Shown: positions 46,617-56,007, numbered from the stretch's first letter. The stretch is DNA of 64,000 nt from Pseudomonas yamanorum (GCF_013386765.1 NZ_JACARE010000018.1:190440-254439); one strand, 5' to 3'. A program made the numbers and translations. Notes: generated by a model from the letters alone, not told the origin.

Positions 46617-47957
46617 TTAATCGAGCAGCAGCACCTTGGCCAATACGATCTTCGGCCCTTTCATCTTCTTGATAATGATGCGCAGGCCTTCGACTTCCAG
46701 CACTTCTTCCTCTTCCGGCACCCGTTTCAGGGTGTCGTAGATCAGCCCGGCGAGGGTTTCGGCTTCGATGTGGTCCAGGTCGACGCCCAGCAGGCGCTCG
46801 ACCTTGAACAGCGGCGTGTCGCCCCGTACCAACAGCTTGCCCGGCTGATACGCGAGGATGCCGCGCTCGGCCTTGCGGTGTTCGTCCTGGATGTCGCCTA
46901 CCAGCACTTCCAGCACGTCTTCCATGGTCAGGTAGCCGATGATCTTGCCGTCGGCTTCTTCCACGAGGGCAAAGTGCGCGCCGCCTTTGCGGAACTGCTC
47001 GAGCAATTGCGACAGCGGCATGTGGCGCGATACGCGCTCCAGTGGGCGGGTCAGCTCGGCCAGGTTGAACGACTCGGGAATGTGGTCCAGGGCCGCCAGT
47101 TCCAACAGCAGGTCCTTGATGTGCAGCAGGCCGACGAACTCGTTGCGCACCGCGTCGTACACCGGGTAGCGGCTGAACTTGTGGCGACGGAACAGTGCCA
47201 GGATTTCCTTGAGCGGGGCGTTGAAGTCCAGGGTCACCAGGTCTTCCCGGGAGTTGGCCCAGTCCACCACTTCCAGCTCACCCATTTCCACGGCGGAGGC
47301 CAGTACACGCATGCCCTGGTCGCTCGGGTCCTGGCCACGGCTGGAGTGCAGGATCAGTTTCAGTTCTTCACGGCTGTAATGGTGCTCGTGGTGCGGGCCT
47401 GGCTCGCCCTGGCCGGCGATGCGCAGGATGGCATTGGCGCTGGCGTTGAGCAGGTAGATCGCCGGGTACATGGCCCAGTAGAACAGGTACAGCGGCACGG
47501 CGGTCCACAGCGACAGCAACTCGGGCTTGCGGATGGCCCAGGACTTGGGCGCCAGTTCACCGACCACGATGTGCAGGTACGAGATCACGAAGAAGGCGGC
47601 AAAGAACGACACGCCCTTGATCACTTCCGGCGATTGCACGCCGATTGCACCCAGTAACGGTTCGAGGATGTGCGCAAAGGCCGGCTCACCGACCCAGCCC
47701 AGGCCCAGGGAGGCGAGGGTGATACCCAGCTGGCAGGCCGACAGGTACGCGTCGAGCTGGCTGTGTACGGTGCGCAGGATCTGCCCGCGCCAGCCGTTTT
47801 TGTGGGCGATTGCCTCGACCCGGGTCGAGCGCAGTTTGACCATGGCAAATTCCGCCGCAACGAAGAAGCCGTTGAGCAGTACCAGGATCAGTGCAAAAAG
47901 AATCATGCCGAAGTCGGCGAAGAGTGTCGCGAGGGTGATGCCAGGGGAAGGGTCCAT
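46617..47957 (-). CDS. CNNM/CorC-type membrane protein with CBS domains
   Basis: The 446-residue protein has a CNNM (DUF21) transmembrane domain (about 1-200; LLNGFFVAAEFAMVKLRSTRVE, VGELAPKSWAIRKPE), two CBS domains (about 215-330; FSRYPVYDAVRNEFVGLLHIKDLL and IIGYLTMEDVLEVLVGDI) and a CorC_HlyC domain at the C terminus. Members are magnesium or cobalt transporters or regulators, often labelled hemolysin. The start at 47957 is chosen for the conserved MDPSPGITLATL-like head; the frame is open ten codons further. Confidence 0.87.
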   Translation of the reverse strand: MDPSPGITLATLFADFGMILFALILVLLNGFFVAAEFAMVKLRSTRVEAIAHKNGWRGQILRTVHSQLDAYLSACQLGITLASLGLGWVGEPAFAHILEPLLGAIGVQSPEVIKGVSFFAAFFVISYLHIVVGELAPKSWAIRKPELLSLWTAVPLYLFYWAMYPAIYLLNASANAILRIAGQGEPGPHHEHHYSREELKLILHSSRGQDPSDQGMRVLASAVEMGELEVVDWANSREDLVTLDFNAPLKEILALFRRHKFSRYPVYDAVRNEFVGLLHIKDLLLELAALDHIPESFNLAELTRPLERVSRHMPLSQLLEQFRKGGAHFALVEEADGKIIGYLTMEDVLEVLVGDIQDEHRKAERGILAYQPGKLLVRGDTPLFKVERLLGVDLDHIEAETLAGLIYDTLKRVPEEEEVLEVEGLRIIIKKMKGPKIVLAKVLLLD

Positions 47958-48080
47958 GATGGGGTTTTGCGGGTTCCGTCTAATCAAAAAGGGTGAGCAG
48001 GTGGCCTGAAAGGCAGGCGCAAGTCAGCCAATGTAGCGGCTGACGGGGCGCTTGCCTAGTGGCGGCTGCCGGGTGGAGGG

Positions 48081-49403
48081 TCACTCGTCCTGATGAACGA
48101 CCCGTGAACGTGTCACCTGGGCCGGCGGGAAATGACAGGTGAAGGTACTGCCATGGCCCAGCACGCTGCTGATTTCCAGCCGCGCGCGATGGCGCAGCAG
48201 CACATGCTTGACGATGGCCAGACCCAGCCCCGTGCCGCCGGTGTTGGAGTTGCGGCTGGAGTCGACGCGGTAGAAGCGCTCGGTGAGGCGCGGCAGGTGT
48301 TTGGCGTCGATGCCCATCCCCGAGTCCTGCACGCTGAGGTGTGCGCCCTGGTCATCGGCCCACCAGCGGATGCGGATATTGCCCTTGTCCTGGGTGTATT
48401 TGACGGCGTTGAAGACCAGGTTGGAAAACGCGCTGCGTAACTCGCCCTCGCTGCCCTTGAGCAGGATCGACGGGTCGGCTTCCAGGGTGATGTTCTGTTC
48501 GCGTTGCCCGGACAGGGCCTGGGCGTCGCCCTTGATGGTCTGCAACAGGCTTTGCACCGACACCGGATGGTTGTCGGAGGGGTAGTCGGTGGCTTCGAGC
48601 TTGGCCAGCAACAGCAGGTCGTTAAGCAGGGTCTGCATGCGCGAGCCTTGCTGCTGCATTTGCTGCAGGGCGCGGGTCCAGCGCGGGTTCACGTCTTCGA
48701 CGTTGTCGAGCAGCGTCTCCAGGTAGCCGCAGATCACCGTCAGCGGGGTGCGCAGTTCATGGGAGACGTTGGCGACGAAATCCTTGCGCATCTGTTCCAA
48801 CTGATGGATGCGCGTGACATCGCGCACCAGCATCAAATGTTCGTTATTGCCATAGCGCGTCAGGTACAGCTGGATGCGTACGCGGTCGTTGGTCGGTGAC
48901 GGGATTTCCAGGGCTTCTTCGTAGTTGTCCTGCTCGAAGTACTCCTTGAAGCGCGGGTGACGCACCAGGTTGGTCACCGGCTGGCCGCTGTCCTGGGGCG
49001 TCTTGAGGCCCAGCAGGGTTTCTGCGGCGCGGTTCCACCATTCCAGGTTGCCGTCGCTGTCGAGCATGATCACCGCGTCTTTCAGTGCGGCGGTGGATTC
49101 CTGCACCCGGTCGATCACTGCCTGCAGACGCCCGCGTACGCGCTGGTCGCGGCGTTGCAGGTGATAGATGCTGTCGAACACCTCGCCCCACAGGCCGTAG
49201 CCGTCGGGCGGTGCTTCGTCGGGTTTGTGCTGGCGCAGCCACTCGTGCAGGCGCAGCAGTTGCTTGAGGGTCCAGCCGAGGTAGAGACCCAGGCCGACGG
49301 CCAGGCTCCAGCCGTAATAGCCGCTGACCAGGCCCACCAGCAGGCAGCCGGTGATCAACAGCAACATGTGGCGGATCAGGGTGCCATACCAGTTTTGGTT
49401 CAC
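48081..49403 (-). CDS. phoR: Phosphate regulon sensor kinase PhoR
   Basis: The 440-residue kinase has two close membrane helices (about 11-45), a PAS domain (about 96-200) and a HisKA domain with phosphoacceptor H215 in NVSHELRTPLT. The ATP-binding domain has N-box FSNLVFNAVKYT, G1 DSGMGIDAKH and G2 GGTGLGLAIVKH. It senses PstSCAB-PhoU status and phosphorylates PhoB. It lies 44 bases after phoB on the same strand, as one operon. Confidence 0.95.
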   Translation of the reverse strand: MNQNWYGTLIRHMLLLITGCLLVGLVSGYYGWSLAVGLGLYLGWTLKQLLRLHEWLRQHKPDEAPPDGYGLWGEVFDSIYHLQRRDQRVRGRLQAVIDRVQESTAALKDAVIMLDSDGNLEWWNRAAETLLGLKTPQDSGQPVTNLVRHPRFKEYFEQDNYEEALEIPSPTNDRVRIQLYLTRYGNNEHLMLVRDVTRIHQLEQMRKDFVANVSHELRTPLTVICGYLETLLDNVEDVNPRWTRALQQMQQQGSRMQTLLNDLLLLAKLEATDYPSDNHPVSVQSLLQTIKGDAQALSGQREQNITLEADPSILLKGSEGELRSAFSNLVFNAVKYTQDKGNIRIRWWADDQGAHLSVQDSGMGIDAKHLPRLTERFYRVDSSRNSNTGGTGLGLAIVKHVLLRHRARLEISSVLGHGSTFTCHFPPAQVTRSRVVHQDE

Positions 49404-49447
49404 TTAAACACGCGTCCTTTCAGCTGTCTGGGGCAGTTCGATCCGGT

Positions 49448-50137
49448 TCAGCCTTTGGTGGAAAACCGGTAGCCGGTGCCGCGCACGGTTTGTACCAGAT
49501 TCTCGTAAGCGTCGCCCAAGGCTTTGCGCAGGCGGCGGATATGCACGTCGACGGTGCGCTCCTCCACATACACGTTGCCGCCCCAGACCTGGTCCAGCAG
49601 TTGGCCGCGTGTGTAGGCGCGCTCCTGATGGGTCATGAAGAATTGCAGCAGGCGGTATTCGGTAGGGCCCATCTCGGCGGGTTTGCCGTCGATGGTCACG
49701 CGGTGGCTGATCGGGTCGAGGATCAGGCCGTCGACTTCGATAGGCGCTTCGCCATCGGTGGGGCCGGCACGGCGCAGAACGGCTTTCAGACGGGCGACCA
49801 GTTCCCGTGGGGAAAAGGGCTTGGTGATGTAGTCATCGGCGCCAACTTCCAGGCCCTGGATCTTGTTGTCCTCTTCGCCCTTGGCGGTGAGCATGATGAT
49901 CGGGATATCCCCGGTCAGCTCGTCACGCTTCAGGCGGCGGGCCAGCTCGATGCCGGAGGTGCCGGGCAGCATCCAGTCCAGCAGGATCAGGTCAGGCTTG
50001 CGGTCGACGATAATGGCATGGGCCTGCTGGGAGTTCTCCGCCTCCAGGCAGTCATAGCCGGCCATTTCCAACGCAACGGCGATCATCTCGCGAATGGGCG
50101 CTTCGTCGTCAACGATCAGAATGCTCCTGCCAACCAT
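49448..50137 (-). CDS. phoB: Phosphate regulon response regulator PhoB
   Basis: The 229-residue OmpR-type regulator has a receiver domain with D10/D11, phosphoacceptor D54 in [11 protein letters not shown] and K105 in TKPFSPREL. The winged-helix domain (about 128-225) shows [13 protein letters not shown] and [15 protein letters not shown]. When phosphorylated it binds Pho boxes such as those found upstream of pstS, pstC and phoB itself in this window. The start gives the conserved [12 protein letters not shown] head; a start six codons upstream is unlikely. Confidence 0.95.
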   Translation of the reverse strand: MVGRSILIVDDEAPIREMIAVALEMAGYDCLEAENSQQAHAIIVDRKPDLILLDWMLPGTSGIELARRLKRDELTGDIPIIMLTAKGEEDNKIQGLEVGADDYITKPFSPRELVARLKAVLRRAGPTDGEAPIEVDGLILDPISHRVTIDGKPAEMGPTEYRLLQFFMTHQERAYTRGQLLDQVWGGNVYVEERTVDVHIRRLRKALGDAYENLVQTVRGTGYRFSTKG

Positions 50138-50189
50138 GCTAAATCCTCTTGTCATTTAACTGTCTTGCGCCGCATTAGATAACGGAATT

Positions 50190-50207
50190 ATTGCAGTCGT
50201 GTGACAG
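50190..50207 (-). promoter_or_regulatory. Pho box upstream of phoB
   Basis: On the minus strand CTGTCACACGACTGCAAT matches the two-half-site Pho box with three mismatches in 14 consensus positions. It is 53 bases upstream of phoB. It also lies 83 bases before the divergent COG4315 gene, so it may serve both. Confidence 0.65.
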
Positions 50208-50289
50208 TAATTTAGTCGCTTGGGCAATCCTTGCCTCCCTGGACTACGCTTTGGGTCCGAATCCTGACAACCACAAAAGGAAGGTTCCC

Positions 50290-50670
50290 ATGACTCACAG
50301 TACTTTTTCCTGGAAAGCCCTGCTGGTAACGGCCGCGTTAACGCTGCCGACACTGGCCTTTGCGGCAGACCCTGCGATGACCAAGGACGGGATGCTGGTG
50401 GACCACAAGGGCATGACCCTCTACACCTTTGCCAAGGATGCTGATGGCAAGTCCATGTGCAACGACAAGTGCGCCACCAACTGGCCGCCACTGATGGCCG
50501 AATCCACCGACAAGCCCATGGGCAAGTGGACCGTCATCACCCGTGACGACCAGAAAAGCCAGTGGGCCTACAGCGGCAAGCCGCTCTACACCTTCGTCAT
50601 GGACAAGAAGGCCGGTGACATGACCGGCGAAGGCAAAATGGACGGGGCCTGGAAGGTTGCCAAGCCCTGA
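50290..50670 (+). CDS. COG4315-type secreted repeat protein (lipoprotein_15 family)
   Basis: The 126-residue protein has a signal peptide (about 1-25, cut after AFA, not a lipobox). Two copies of the family repeat follow: LVDHKGMTLYTFAKDADGKSMC (about 36-57) and YSGKPLYTFVMDKKAGDMTG (about 94-113), both with the Y-T/x-F-x-D pattern. The CNDKCATNWPPL segment between them has a cysteine pair. Relatives are secreted proteins of unknown role. It is divergent from phoB across a shared 152-base region with a Pho box. AAAGGAAGG precedes the ATG. Confidence 0.8.
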   Translation: MTHSTFSWKALLVTAALTLPTLAFAADPAMTKDGMLVDHKGMTLYTFAKDADGKSMCNDKCATNWPPLMAESTDKPMGKWTVITRDDQKSQWAYSGKPLYTFVMDKKAGDMTGEGKMDGAWKVAKP

Positions 50671-50690
50671 TCTACGTCGACCTTGAGACC

Positions 50691-50785
50691 ATCGCGGGCA
50701 AGCCCGCTCCCACAGTTGATCTTCAGCGCACACAAAATATGTGTTCAACAGAGATCACTGTGGGAGCCGGGCTTGCCCGCGATTG
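50691..50785. repeat. REP pair, outward orientation
   Basis: ATCGCGGGCAAGCCCGCTCC and its reverse complement flank about 40 bases, in the opposite order to the other pairs. It lies between the COG4315 and ubiA genes, which converge. Confidence 0.8.
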
Positions 50786-50815
50786 CGTCGGCTCGAACGC
50801 CGCCATTCCCAAGCT

Positions 50816-51706
50816 CTAGCGAAACCCGTAGTCCGCCACAATCCCGACAAAAATCGCCAACCCGGCCCAGTGGTTGTGCAAAAACGCCTTGAAGCATTTG
50901 AGCCGGTCCTTGTCCCGGGTGTACCAGAACTCCCAGGCAAAACACCCGGCGGCCGCCAGCAAGCCCAGGTGGAACCAGCCGCCCAGCTCAAAGCGCATTC
51001 CCGCCAGCCACAGGCACACCAGTGCCAGGCCCTGCAAGGTCAGGATGATCACCCGGTCGGCATCGCCGAACAGAATGGCGGTGGATTTGACCCCGATTTT
51101 AAGGTCATCGTCGCGATCGGTCATGGCGTAGTACGTGTCGTAACCCACCGTCCACAACAGGTTGGCGATGTACAGCAGCCAGGCCGCCGCCGGCAGGCTG
51201 CCCGTCTCGGCGGTGAACGCCATCGGCATGCCCCAGGAAAACGCCGCGCCCAATACCACCTGCGGGTAATAGGTGTAGCGCTTCATGAACGGGTAGCTGG
51301 CCGCCAGCGCGAGGCCGCCCAGGGACAGCCAGATCGTCGTGGAGTTGGTCAGCAGCACCAGCAGGAAACTGATGAACATCAGCACCGCGAAGAACACCAG
51401 CGCCTCTTTCGAGCTGATCTTGCCGCTCACCAACGGGCGCTGCTCGGTACGCTTCACATGGCCGTCGACCTTGCGGTCGGCCCAGTCATTAATGACGCAG
51501 CCACCGGCCCGGGTGAGTACCACGCCGAGCACAAAGATCAGGATATTGAGCAGCGATGGCGAACCCTTGCCGGCAATCCACAGCGCCCACAGCGTAGGCC
51601 ACAGCAGCAGATAAATGCCGATGGGCTTGTCCATGCGGGTCAGCTGGACGAAGTCCCAGGCCCTGGGGTTCAGGTGATTCAGGGATTTGAGCAGGCGCTG
51701 ATACAT
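50816..51706 (-). CDS. ubiA: 4-hydroxybenzoate octaprenyltransferase
   Basis: The 296-residue membrane protein has about nine helices and both aspartate-rich motifs of UbiA prenyltransferases: [15 protein letters not shown] near residue 69 and [19 protein letters not shown] near 189. It joins the polyprenyl tail to 4-hydroxybenzoate, the second step of ubiquinone synthesis. The ATG overlaps the ubiC stop by one base (TGATG), so the two are translated together. Confidence 0.95.
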   Translation of the reverse strand: MYQRLLKSLNHLNPRAWDFVQLTRMDKPIGIYLLLWPTLWALWIAGKGSPSLLNILIFVLGVVLTRAGGCVINDWADRKVDGHVKRTEQRPLVSGKISSKEALVFFAVLMFISFLLVLLTNSTTIWLSLGGLALAASYPFMKRYTYYPQVVLGAAFSWGMPMAFTAETGSLPAAAWLLYIANLLWTVGYDTYYAMTDRDDDLKIGVKSTAILFGDADRVIILTLQGLALVCLWLAGMRFELGGWFHLGLLAAAGCFAWEFWYTRDKDRLKCFKAFLHNHWAGLAIFVGIVADYGFR

Positions 51707-52269
51707 CAGCAATTCTCCGGGTGGTCGTGCACGGCTTGCCACAAGGTCGGCAGGAAGATTTCAGCCACCAGCACGCTCAGCGGCCCGCGATCAAAGCGCG
51801 AGCGGCGCGCCCACAGGTGATCGGCCTGGTCCGCCGTGGGCAGCCATTCCCGTGGGTAACGGCACACCTCGATGGCCTGGCGCGTGAAGGCGTGGTCACA
51901 AAACAGCAACTCCCCCAGCGACCGGCTGCCCAACTCATCCATGTGCAAACCGTCACCCTGCAAGGCGCTGCGGGCCGCCACGCTGCGGGCAAACACCCAC
52001 GGCTGGCCATGGCCACGCAAATACACCTCGCGCACCCAGCCGATGCTGGCGGCGGGCAAGTCCAGCGTGGCGCATTCGTCGTCCCGCAGTGGCTGCCAGC
52101 CTTCGAACAGCGGCGTCACGCTGAAGCCATCGCTGGACAGGCGCGTGAGGCGCCGGGTCAGCGAACCTTCATCGAACAGCCAGTTGAGTGTCAGCGGCGC
52201 GGGCAGGGGGCTCAGAAGGCTCTGGGTCAGCCATCGGCAAGCATCGGGAAGGGCGTTTGAATGCGGCAC
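51706..52269 (-). CDS. ubiC: Chorismate pyruvate-lyase
   Basis: The 187-residue protein matches Ubi[13 protein letters not shown] near residue 29 (active-site arginine region), [18 protein letters not shown] near 80 and [14 protein letters not shown] near 116. It removes pyruvate from chorismate to give 4-hydroxybenzoate, the substrate of the adjacent UbiA. The start is GTG with no clear Shine-Dalgarno sequence, so the exact N terminus is uncertain. Confidence 0.93.
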   Translation of the reverse strand: MPHSNALPDACRWLTQSLLSPLPAPLTLNWLFDEGSLTRRLTRLSSDGFSVTPLFEGWQPLRDDECATLDLPAASIGWVREVYLRGHGQPWVFARSVAARSALQGDGLHMDELGSRSLGELLFCDHAFTRQAIEVCRYPREWLPTADQADHLWARRSRFDRGPLSVLVAEIFLPTLWQAVHDHPENC

Positions 52270-52465
52270 GGAGGGTCATTATTGGCAGTTAATGAGGCGG
52301 CGAGCTTACCATGGTGCCCTGGACTTTTGCCGGAGCGCGCCAGGCCCATGCGTCGATCATGCTTGCATCTGCGCCGGCTGATCAGTACAAAACGCCCTGA
52401 GCCGTGCGGCAAGGTTACATCTATCGACCGTCGGCCAACGCGCCTGGACCCTGAGGAAGCAAGTA

Positions 52466-52633
52466 ATGAAGAAGTGGCAATGTGTCGTCTGTGGCCTGAT
52501 CTACGACGAAAAAGACGGATGGCCGGATGACGGCATCGCTCCGGGCACCCTGTGGCAGGACGTCCCCGAAGACTGGCTGTGCCCGGACTGCGGTGTGGGC
52601 AAGATGGATTTCGAAATGATCGAAATCGGCTGA
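52466..52633 (+). CDS. rubA: Rubredoxin
   Basis: This 55-residue gene is complete and short. The two iron knuckles are C6-V-V-C9-G and C39-P-D-C42-G, and the conserved aromatic core (W4, Y13, W30, W37) is present, as is the [13 protein letters not shown] tail. GAGGAAG lies eight bases before the ATG. Rubredoxin carries single electrons from the reductase encoded 29 bases downstream to alkane hydroxylases or oxygen-defence enzymes; no alkane hydroxylase is in the window, so the electron acceptor is unknown. Confidence 0.96.
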   Translation: MKKWQCVVCGLIYDEKDGWPDDGIAPGTLWQDVPEDWLCPDCGVGKMDFEMIEIG

Positions 52634-52662
52634 AACCAGAATTTAACTACAAGGAGAAAGGA

Positions 52663-53811
52663 ATGAACGCACCTGTCGTGATCGTCGGCACGGGTTTGGC
52701 CGGTTACAACCTGGCTCGGGAGTTTCGCAAGCTCGATAGCGAGACCCCGCTGTTGCTGATCACTGCAGATGACGGGCGCTCCTACTCCAAGCCCATGCTC
52801 TCCACCGGCTTTGGCAAGAACAAGGAAGCCGACGGCCTGAGCATGGCCGAACCGGGCGCCATGGCCGAGCAACTGAAGGCCGAAGTGCGCACCCACACCC
52901 GCATCAGCGGCATCGACCCGGGCCACAAGCGCTTGTGGATCGGTGAGGAAGCGGTGGCCTACCGCGACCTGATCCTGGCCTGGGGCGCAGAAACCGTGCG
53001 GGTGCCGGTGCAGGGTGACGCCGCTGACCTGATTTTCCCGATCAACGACCTTGAAGACTACGCACGCTTTCGCGCGGCGGCGGCGGGTAAACGCCGGGTG
53101 CTGCTGCTGGGCGCCGGCCTGATCGGCTGCGAGTTCGCCAACGACCTGATCCTTGGCGGCTACGAGATCGACCTGGTGGCGCCGTGCGAGCAAGTCATGC
53201 CCACCCTGCTGCACCCGGCAGCGGCCGCAGCGGTGCAGGCCGGGCTGGAAGGCCTGGGAGCGCGTTTCCACCTGGGCCCGGTGCTCAATCGCCTGCAACG
53301 CAGCGCTGACGGCCTGGAAGCCCACCTGTCTGACGGTGAAGTGATCCAGTGCGACCTGGTGGTGTCTGCCATCGGCCTGCGTCCGCGGGTCGACCTGGCC
53401 GCCGCCGCCGGCTTGCAGACCAACCGCGGGATCATGGTCGACCGTCACCTCAAGACCTCCCACGCCAACATCTACGCCCTGGGCGACTGCGCCGAGGTCG
53501 ATGGCCTGAACCTGCTGTACGTGATGCCGCTGATGAGCTGCGCCCGCGCGCTGGCCCAGACCCTGGCGGGCAACGCGACGGCCGTCAGCTACGGCCCGAT
53601 GCCCGTCACGGTCAAAACCCCGATCTGCCCGCTGGTCGTCTCGCCACCGCCACGGGGCACCGAAGGCGTTTGGAGCGTCGAAGGGCAGGGCGCGGACATC
53701 AAGGCCCTGTGCCGCGACGCCAACGGGCGCCTGCTGGGTTATGCCCTGACTGGCACGGCCGTGATGGAAAAACTGGCCCTCAACAAAGAACTTCCGCCGT
53801 TGCTGGCGTAA
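52663..53811 (+). CDS. rubB: Rubredoxin-NAD+ reductase
   Basis: The 382-residue flavoprotein has an N-terminal FAD fold ([17 protein letters not shown], residues 5-21) and an NAD fold ([17 protein letters not shown] near 146). The [14 protein letters not shown] motif near 270 binds the FAD and fixes the AlkT/rubredoxin reductase type. It transfers electrons from NADH to the preceding rubredoxin. ATG 52663 follows AAGGAGAAAGGA; the frame is open further upstream within rubA but that start would overlap it. Confidence 0.92.
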   Translation: MNAPVVIVGTGLAGYNLAREFRKLDSETPLLLITADDGRSYSKPMLSTGFGKNKEADGLSMAEPGAMAEQLKAEVRTHTRISGIDPGHKRLWIGEEAVAYRDLILAWGAETVRVPVQGDAADLIFPINDLEDYARFRAAAAGKRRVLLLGAGLIGCEFANDLILGGYEIDLVAPCEQVMPTLLHPAAAAAVQAGLEGLGARFHLGPVLNRLQRSADGLEAHLSDGEVIQCDLVVSAIGLRPRVDLAAAAGLQTNRGIMVDRHLKTSHANIYALGDCAEVDGLNLLYVMPLMSCARALAQTLAGNATAVSYGPMPVTVKTPICPLVVSPPPRGTEGVWSVEGQGADIKALCRDANGRLLGYALTGTAVMEKLALNKELPPLLA

Positions 53812-53883
53812 ATAGCGGTCGTTCTGTCGGATTAAGCATCATTTTGACCGTAGAAAGGTCGCCGTGAGGCTGGCGCAGGCCCC

Positions 53884-53962
53884 GATGGCATGCCATCCTC
53901 ACTCCCGTCTGCCGCAGAGTAGAGCCTGCGGCGCCTTGGGCGCTGCTCCGATAGAGAGCAGC
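53884..53962. other. Palindromes in the leader of the HU gene
   Basis: GATGGCATGCCATC (53884-53897) is a perfect 14-base palindrome. GCTGCTC (53942-53948) and GAGCAGC (53956-53962) form a second hairpin ending 40 bases before the HU start. Either could be a regulator site or a leader structure; no T tract follows. Confidence 0.4.
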
Positions 53963-54002
53963 ACGGACATAACAACAAAAAACCGTCAAAGAGGCTTCAC
54001 TT

Positions 54003-54278
54003 ATGCGTAAACCAGAACTCGCAGCCGCTATTGCAGAAAAAGCAGACCTGACCAAAGAACAGGCCAACCGCGTACTCAACGCCGTACTTGAAGAAATCAC
54101 CGGCGCGCTGCATCGCAAGGACAGCGTCACCCTGGTGGGCTTCGGCACCTTCCTGCAGCGCCACCGTGGCGCCCGCACCGGCAAAAACCCGCAAACCGGC
54201 GAGCCGGTGAAAATCAAGGCGAGCAACACCGTTGCGTTCAAGCCAGGCAAGTCGCTTAAAGACAGCGTCAATCCGTAA
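54003..54278 (+). CDS. HU-family DNA-binding protein
   Basis: The 91-residue protein is a complete HU: MRKPELAAAIAEKADLTKEQ (dimer helices), SVTLVGFGTFLQRHRGARTGKNPQTGEPV (beta arms with the conserved RxGxNPxTG at 56-64) and a C-terminal helix. It bends and packages DNA as a dimer. AGAGG precedes the ATG and a strong terminator follows. It is one of several HU genes expected in Pseudomonas; which one (hupA or hupB) is not clear from sequence. Confidence 0.93.
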   Translation: MRKPELAAAIAEKADLTKEQANRVLNAVLEEITGALHRKDSVTLVGFGTFLQRHRGARTGKNPQTGEPVKIKASNTVAFKPGKSLKDSVNP

Positions 54279-54322
54279 GTAAAGAAGCCTGCGCTACGCA
54301 CATGCGAGTGTGAGCGCGGGAT

Positions 54323-54363
54323 AAAAAATGGGCACGCCGACTGGGTCGGGTGCCCATTTTTTG
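54323..54363. terminator. Terminator after the HU gene
   Basis: AAAAAATGGGCAC and GTGCCCATTTTTT arms around a 14-base loop work in both directions. It marks the boundary between the conserved chromosome and the accessory immunity region, whose genes converge on it. Confidence 0.9.
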
Positions 54364-54387
54364 TTGGGGGCTGGTACGTATGCCAGA

Positions 54388-54762
54388 TTAAGCCAGTTCG
54401 CCTAAACGCGTTTTTAGAGCGTCGACTTGCTCCTCCACTGCCTTGATGACATCAGCACTGCCTCCCCACATATCAAGAAACCCCCAGTCTTCATTGGTTG
54501 GGTCAATCATTTGCGTCAGTATTGAAATCGCGTGCTGGATCAGGGGCTTCAGTTCTGCCAAATGCTCCGCTGGCCATTTATAGGGGTTGCCTAGGGTTTG
54601 TAATAGATAACAGGCAGCCCTAAAGGCGTCATAACGTTCTTCATTGGGATCAAACTGGTTAATTTCGTTGATCAGGACTGCGAAATTCTGTTGTTTCCAA
54701 AATTCTTGAAACCAGTCGGCGGCTTCATCGTTTTCTCAAGGATTGTAATTCCAGGCGCCCAC
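54388..54762 (-). pseudogene. DUF4259 gene broken by an early stop codon
   Basis: Reading from GTG 54762, which follows GAGGAGTAAAAA, gives GAWNYNP, a TGA stop at 54736-54738 (codon 9), then ENDEAADWFQEFWKQQ and a full open frame to TAA at 54388, 124 codons in all. The pattern GAW-x3-P-x-ENDEAADW is the DUF4259 N-terminal signature, where the position of the stop is normally Phe or Leu; TTA to TGA would be one base change. The rest shows LINEINQF, AFRAACYLLQTLGNP and IDPTNEDWG. No downstream in-frame ATG gives a ribosome site, so the gene is probably dead unless the stop is read through or is a sequencing error. DUF4259 genes often sit among toxin-immunity genes. Confidence 0.7.
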
Positions 54763-54846
54763 TTTTTACTCCTCAGAAAATTTTCCGCCGGTGACGGGGA
54801 AGGATTTATTTAATTGATCTGATGATGGTTGATCTAAATAAATCTG

Positions 54847-54856
54847 CCCCCCCCCC
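54847..54856. repeat. C10 homopolymer tract
   Basis: Ten consecutive C bases (G10 on the minus strand) lie 85 bases upstream of the DUF4259 start and 45 bases downstream of the immunity-like gene. Such tracts slip readily and can be phase-variable or assembly artefacts. Confidence 0.8.
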
Positions 54857-54900
54857 TTTATAGTTCTCAGGCCTAGTCCTCACCCTATAAGCATTGCACT

Positions 54901-55098
54901 TTATAACACCATAGGGGTGTACGAAATAATTTTGTCGGCTATGAAATCAGCGGTCCATTCATGTTGGAAAATATATTCGACAGCTTCCGGATCTAAAACA
55001 CTATTTTCCAATAAATCCATGTCCGCATCTGTCTCTTCTTCAGTACCTTCGTTGCACTGAATTTTTAATATAAGCTTTATTAACTCGTCGCGAGACAT
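54901..55098 (-). CDS. Small bacteriocin-immunity-like protein (colicin E9 immunity type)
   Basis: The 65-residue acidic protein MSRDELIKLILKIQ... resembles the short Im9/colicin-pyocin immunity family: helix SRDELIKLILKIQ, the acidic GTEEETDADMDLLEN loop and a C-terminal KIISYTP tail, as in e9imm peptides of pseudomonads. The usual DLIYYP toxin-contact motif is changed to EYIFQH. The ATG at 55098 follows AGGAG by six bases; a TTG two codons upstream is the alternative. No cognate nuclease gene is beside it, so it looks like an orphan immunity gene in the rhs immunity region. Confidence 0.6.
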   Translation of the reverse strand: MSRDELIKLILKIQCNEGTEEETDADMDLLENSVLDPEAVEYIFQHEWTADFIADKIISYTPMVL

Positions 55099-55230
55099 AG
55101 CCAACTCCTAAGAAGTGATTTTCTCTGCCTAGTACATCCAAATTGAGTTTATAGGCGTAGGAGGGCAGGTTAGTGTGCGATAGATTAAAAGGCCACCCCC
55201 TCTTAATGTGTCTTTTCCCTTGTGTCTTTC

Positions 55231-56007
55231 TTAAGCATCTTGAAGAAGTGAGATAAATCGTGAGGTGAATTCCTTGCCCTCATAATCTTCAAGGTTTTCA
55301 ATGTTGAAAACAGCGCCTCGTTGAGTTGTAAGTTTTAACAGTCGTCGCTTCAATATTTTATTGATCTGGCTTTCAGTTTCTGCAGATATGATAGTAAGTG
55401 CTTTTTTTGCACGGACTGCCACGTCTTTGAAGAAAATGTGTTTGGCCTCGATGGGCGGGATTATGTTTTCCAGATTGCAGTTTTCAAAGGTTACATAATC
55501 GAGCTTGCAGAGTTCAAAGTCGGCAGAAAGCGGGGTGCTGGGTTGGTCTGATATGAAATTAACTTCCTGGAGTTTTCCAGCGAATTTAATGGCGGATATA
55601 TTTTTTACATTAAATGAATTGTCAATGATTTTGCACTGAGAGAATGTGCAGTTGACGAAGGTGCAGTCCTTCAAGGACGCTTCTCGAAAGTCGCACTTCA
55701 CAAACGTGCAGTTCTCAAATTCGCTATCGCTGAAACCTGATCCTTGAAAGTTTGTATTTTTGAACGAGCAATGGGTCAAGGATGTTTTATTGAAGAATCG
55801 CGAGCCGGAAAGGTCAGCTTTCTCAAAGTCGCAATCTTCCAAAATACATTGATCAAAAATCGGATCGCAGAGTTTCGCGTCTTTTAGTTTGCAACCACTG
55901 ATCAGCTCGTTTTCAAAACGCGTTTTTTTAGGCAAAACGAGTCCGTCCTGCGCAACGCCGGACAGTACTTTTGATGGGATTTTGCCACTCACCATAATAT
56001 TCCTCAT
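55231..56007 (-). CDS. Pentapeptide-repeat protein
   Basis: The 258-residue protein has a right-handed quadrilateral helix (about 30-175) of A(D/N)LxX-like repeats, for example CDFEKADLSGSRF, CSFKNTNFQGSGF, CTFVKCDFREASLKDCTF. A C-terminal tail of about 80 residues (about 178-258) has no repeats. Start choice is open: ATG 56007 overlaps the upstream small frame as ATGA, while ATG 55995 has the best ribosome site (AGGAATATT) and 56013 is two codons further up. Members act as gyrase mimics, effectors or immunity proteins. Its place in an rhs immunity cluster suggests a protective role, but this is not shown. Confidence 0.75.
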   Translation of the reverse strand: MRNIMVSGKIPSKVLSGVAQDGLVLPKKTRFENELISGCKLKDAKLCDPIFDQCILEDCDFEKADLSGSRFFNKTSLTHCSFKNTNFQGSGFSDSEFENCTFVKCDFREASLKDCTFVNCTFSQCKIIDNSFNVKNISAIKFAGKLQEVNFISDQPSTPLSADFELCKLDYVTFENCNLENIIPPIEAKHIFFKDVAVRAKKALTIISAETESQINKILKRRLLKLTTQRGAVFNIENLEDYEGKEFTSRFISLLQDA

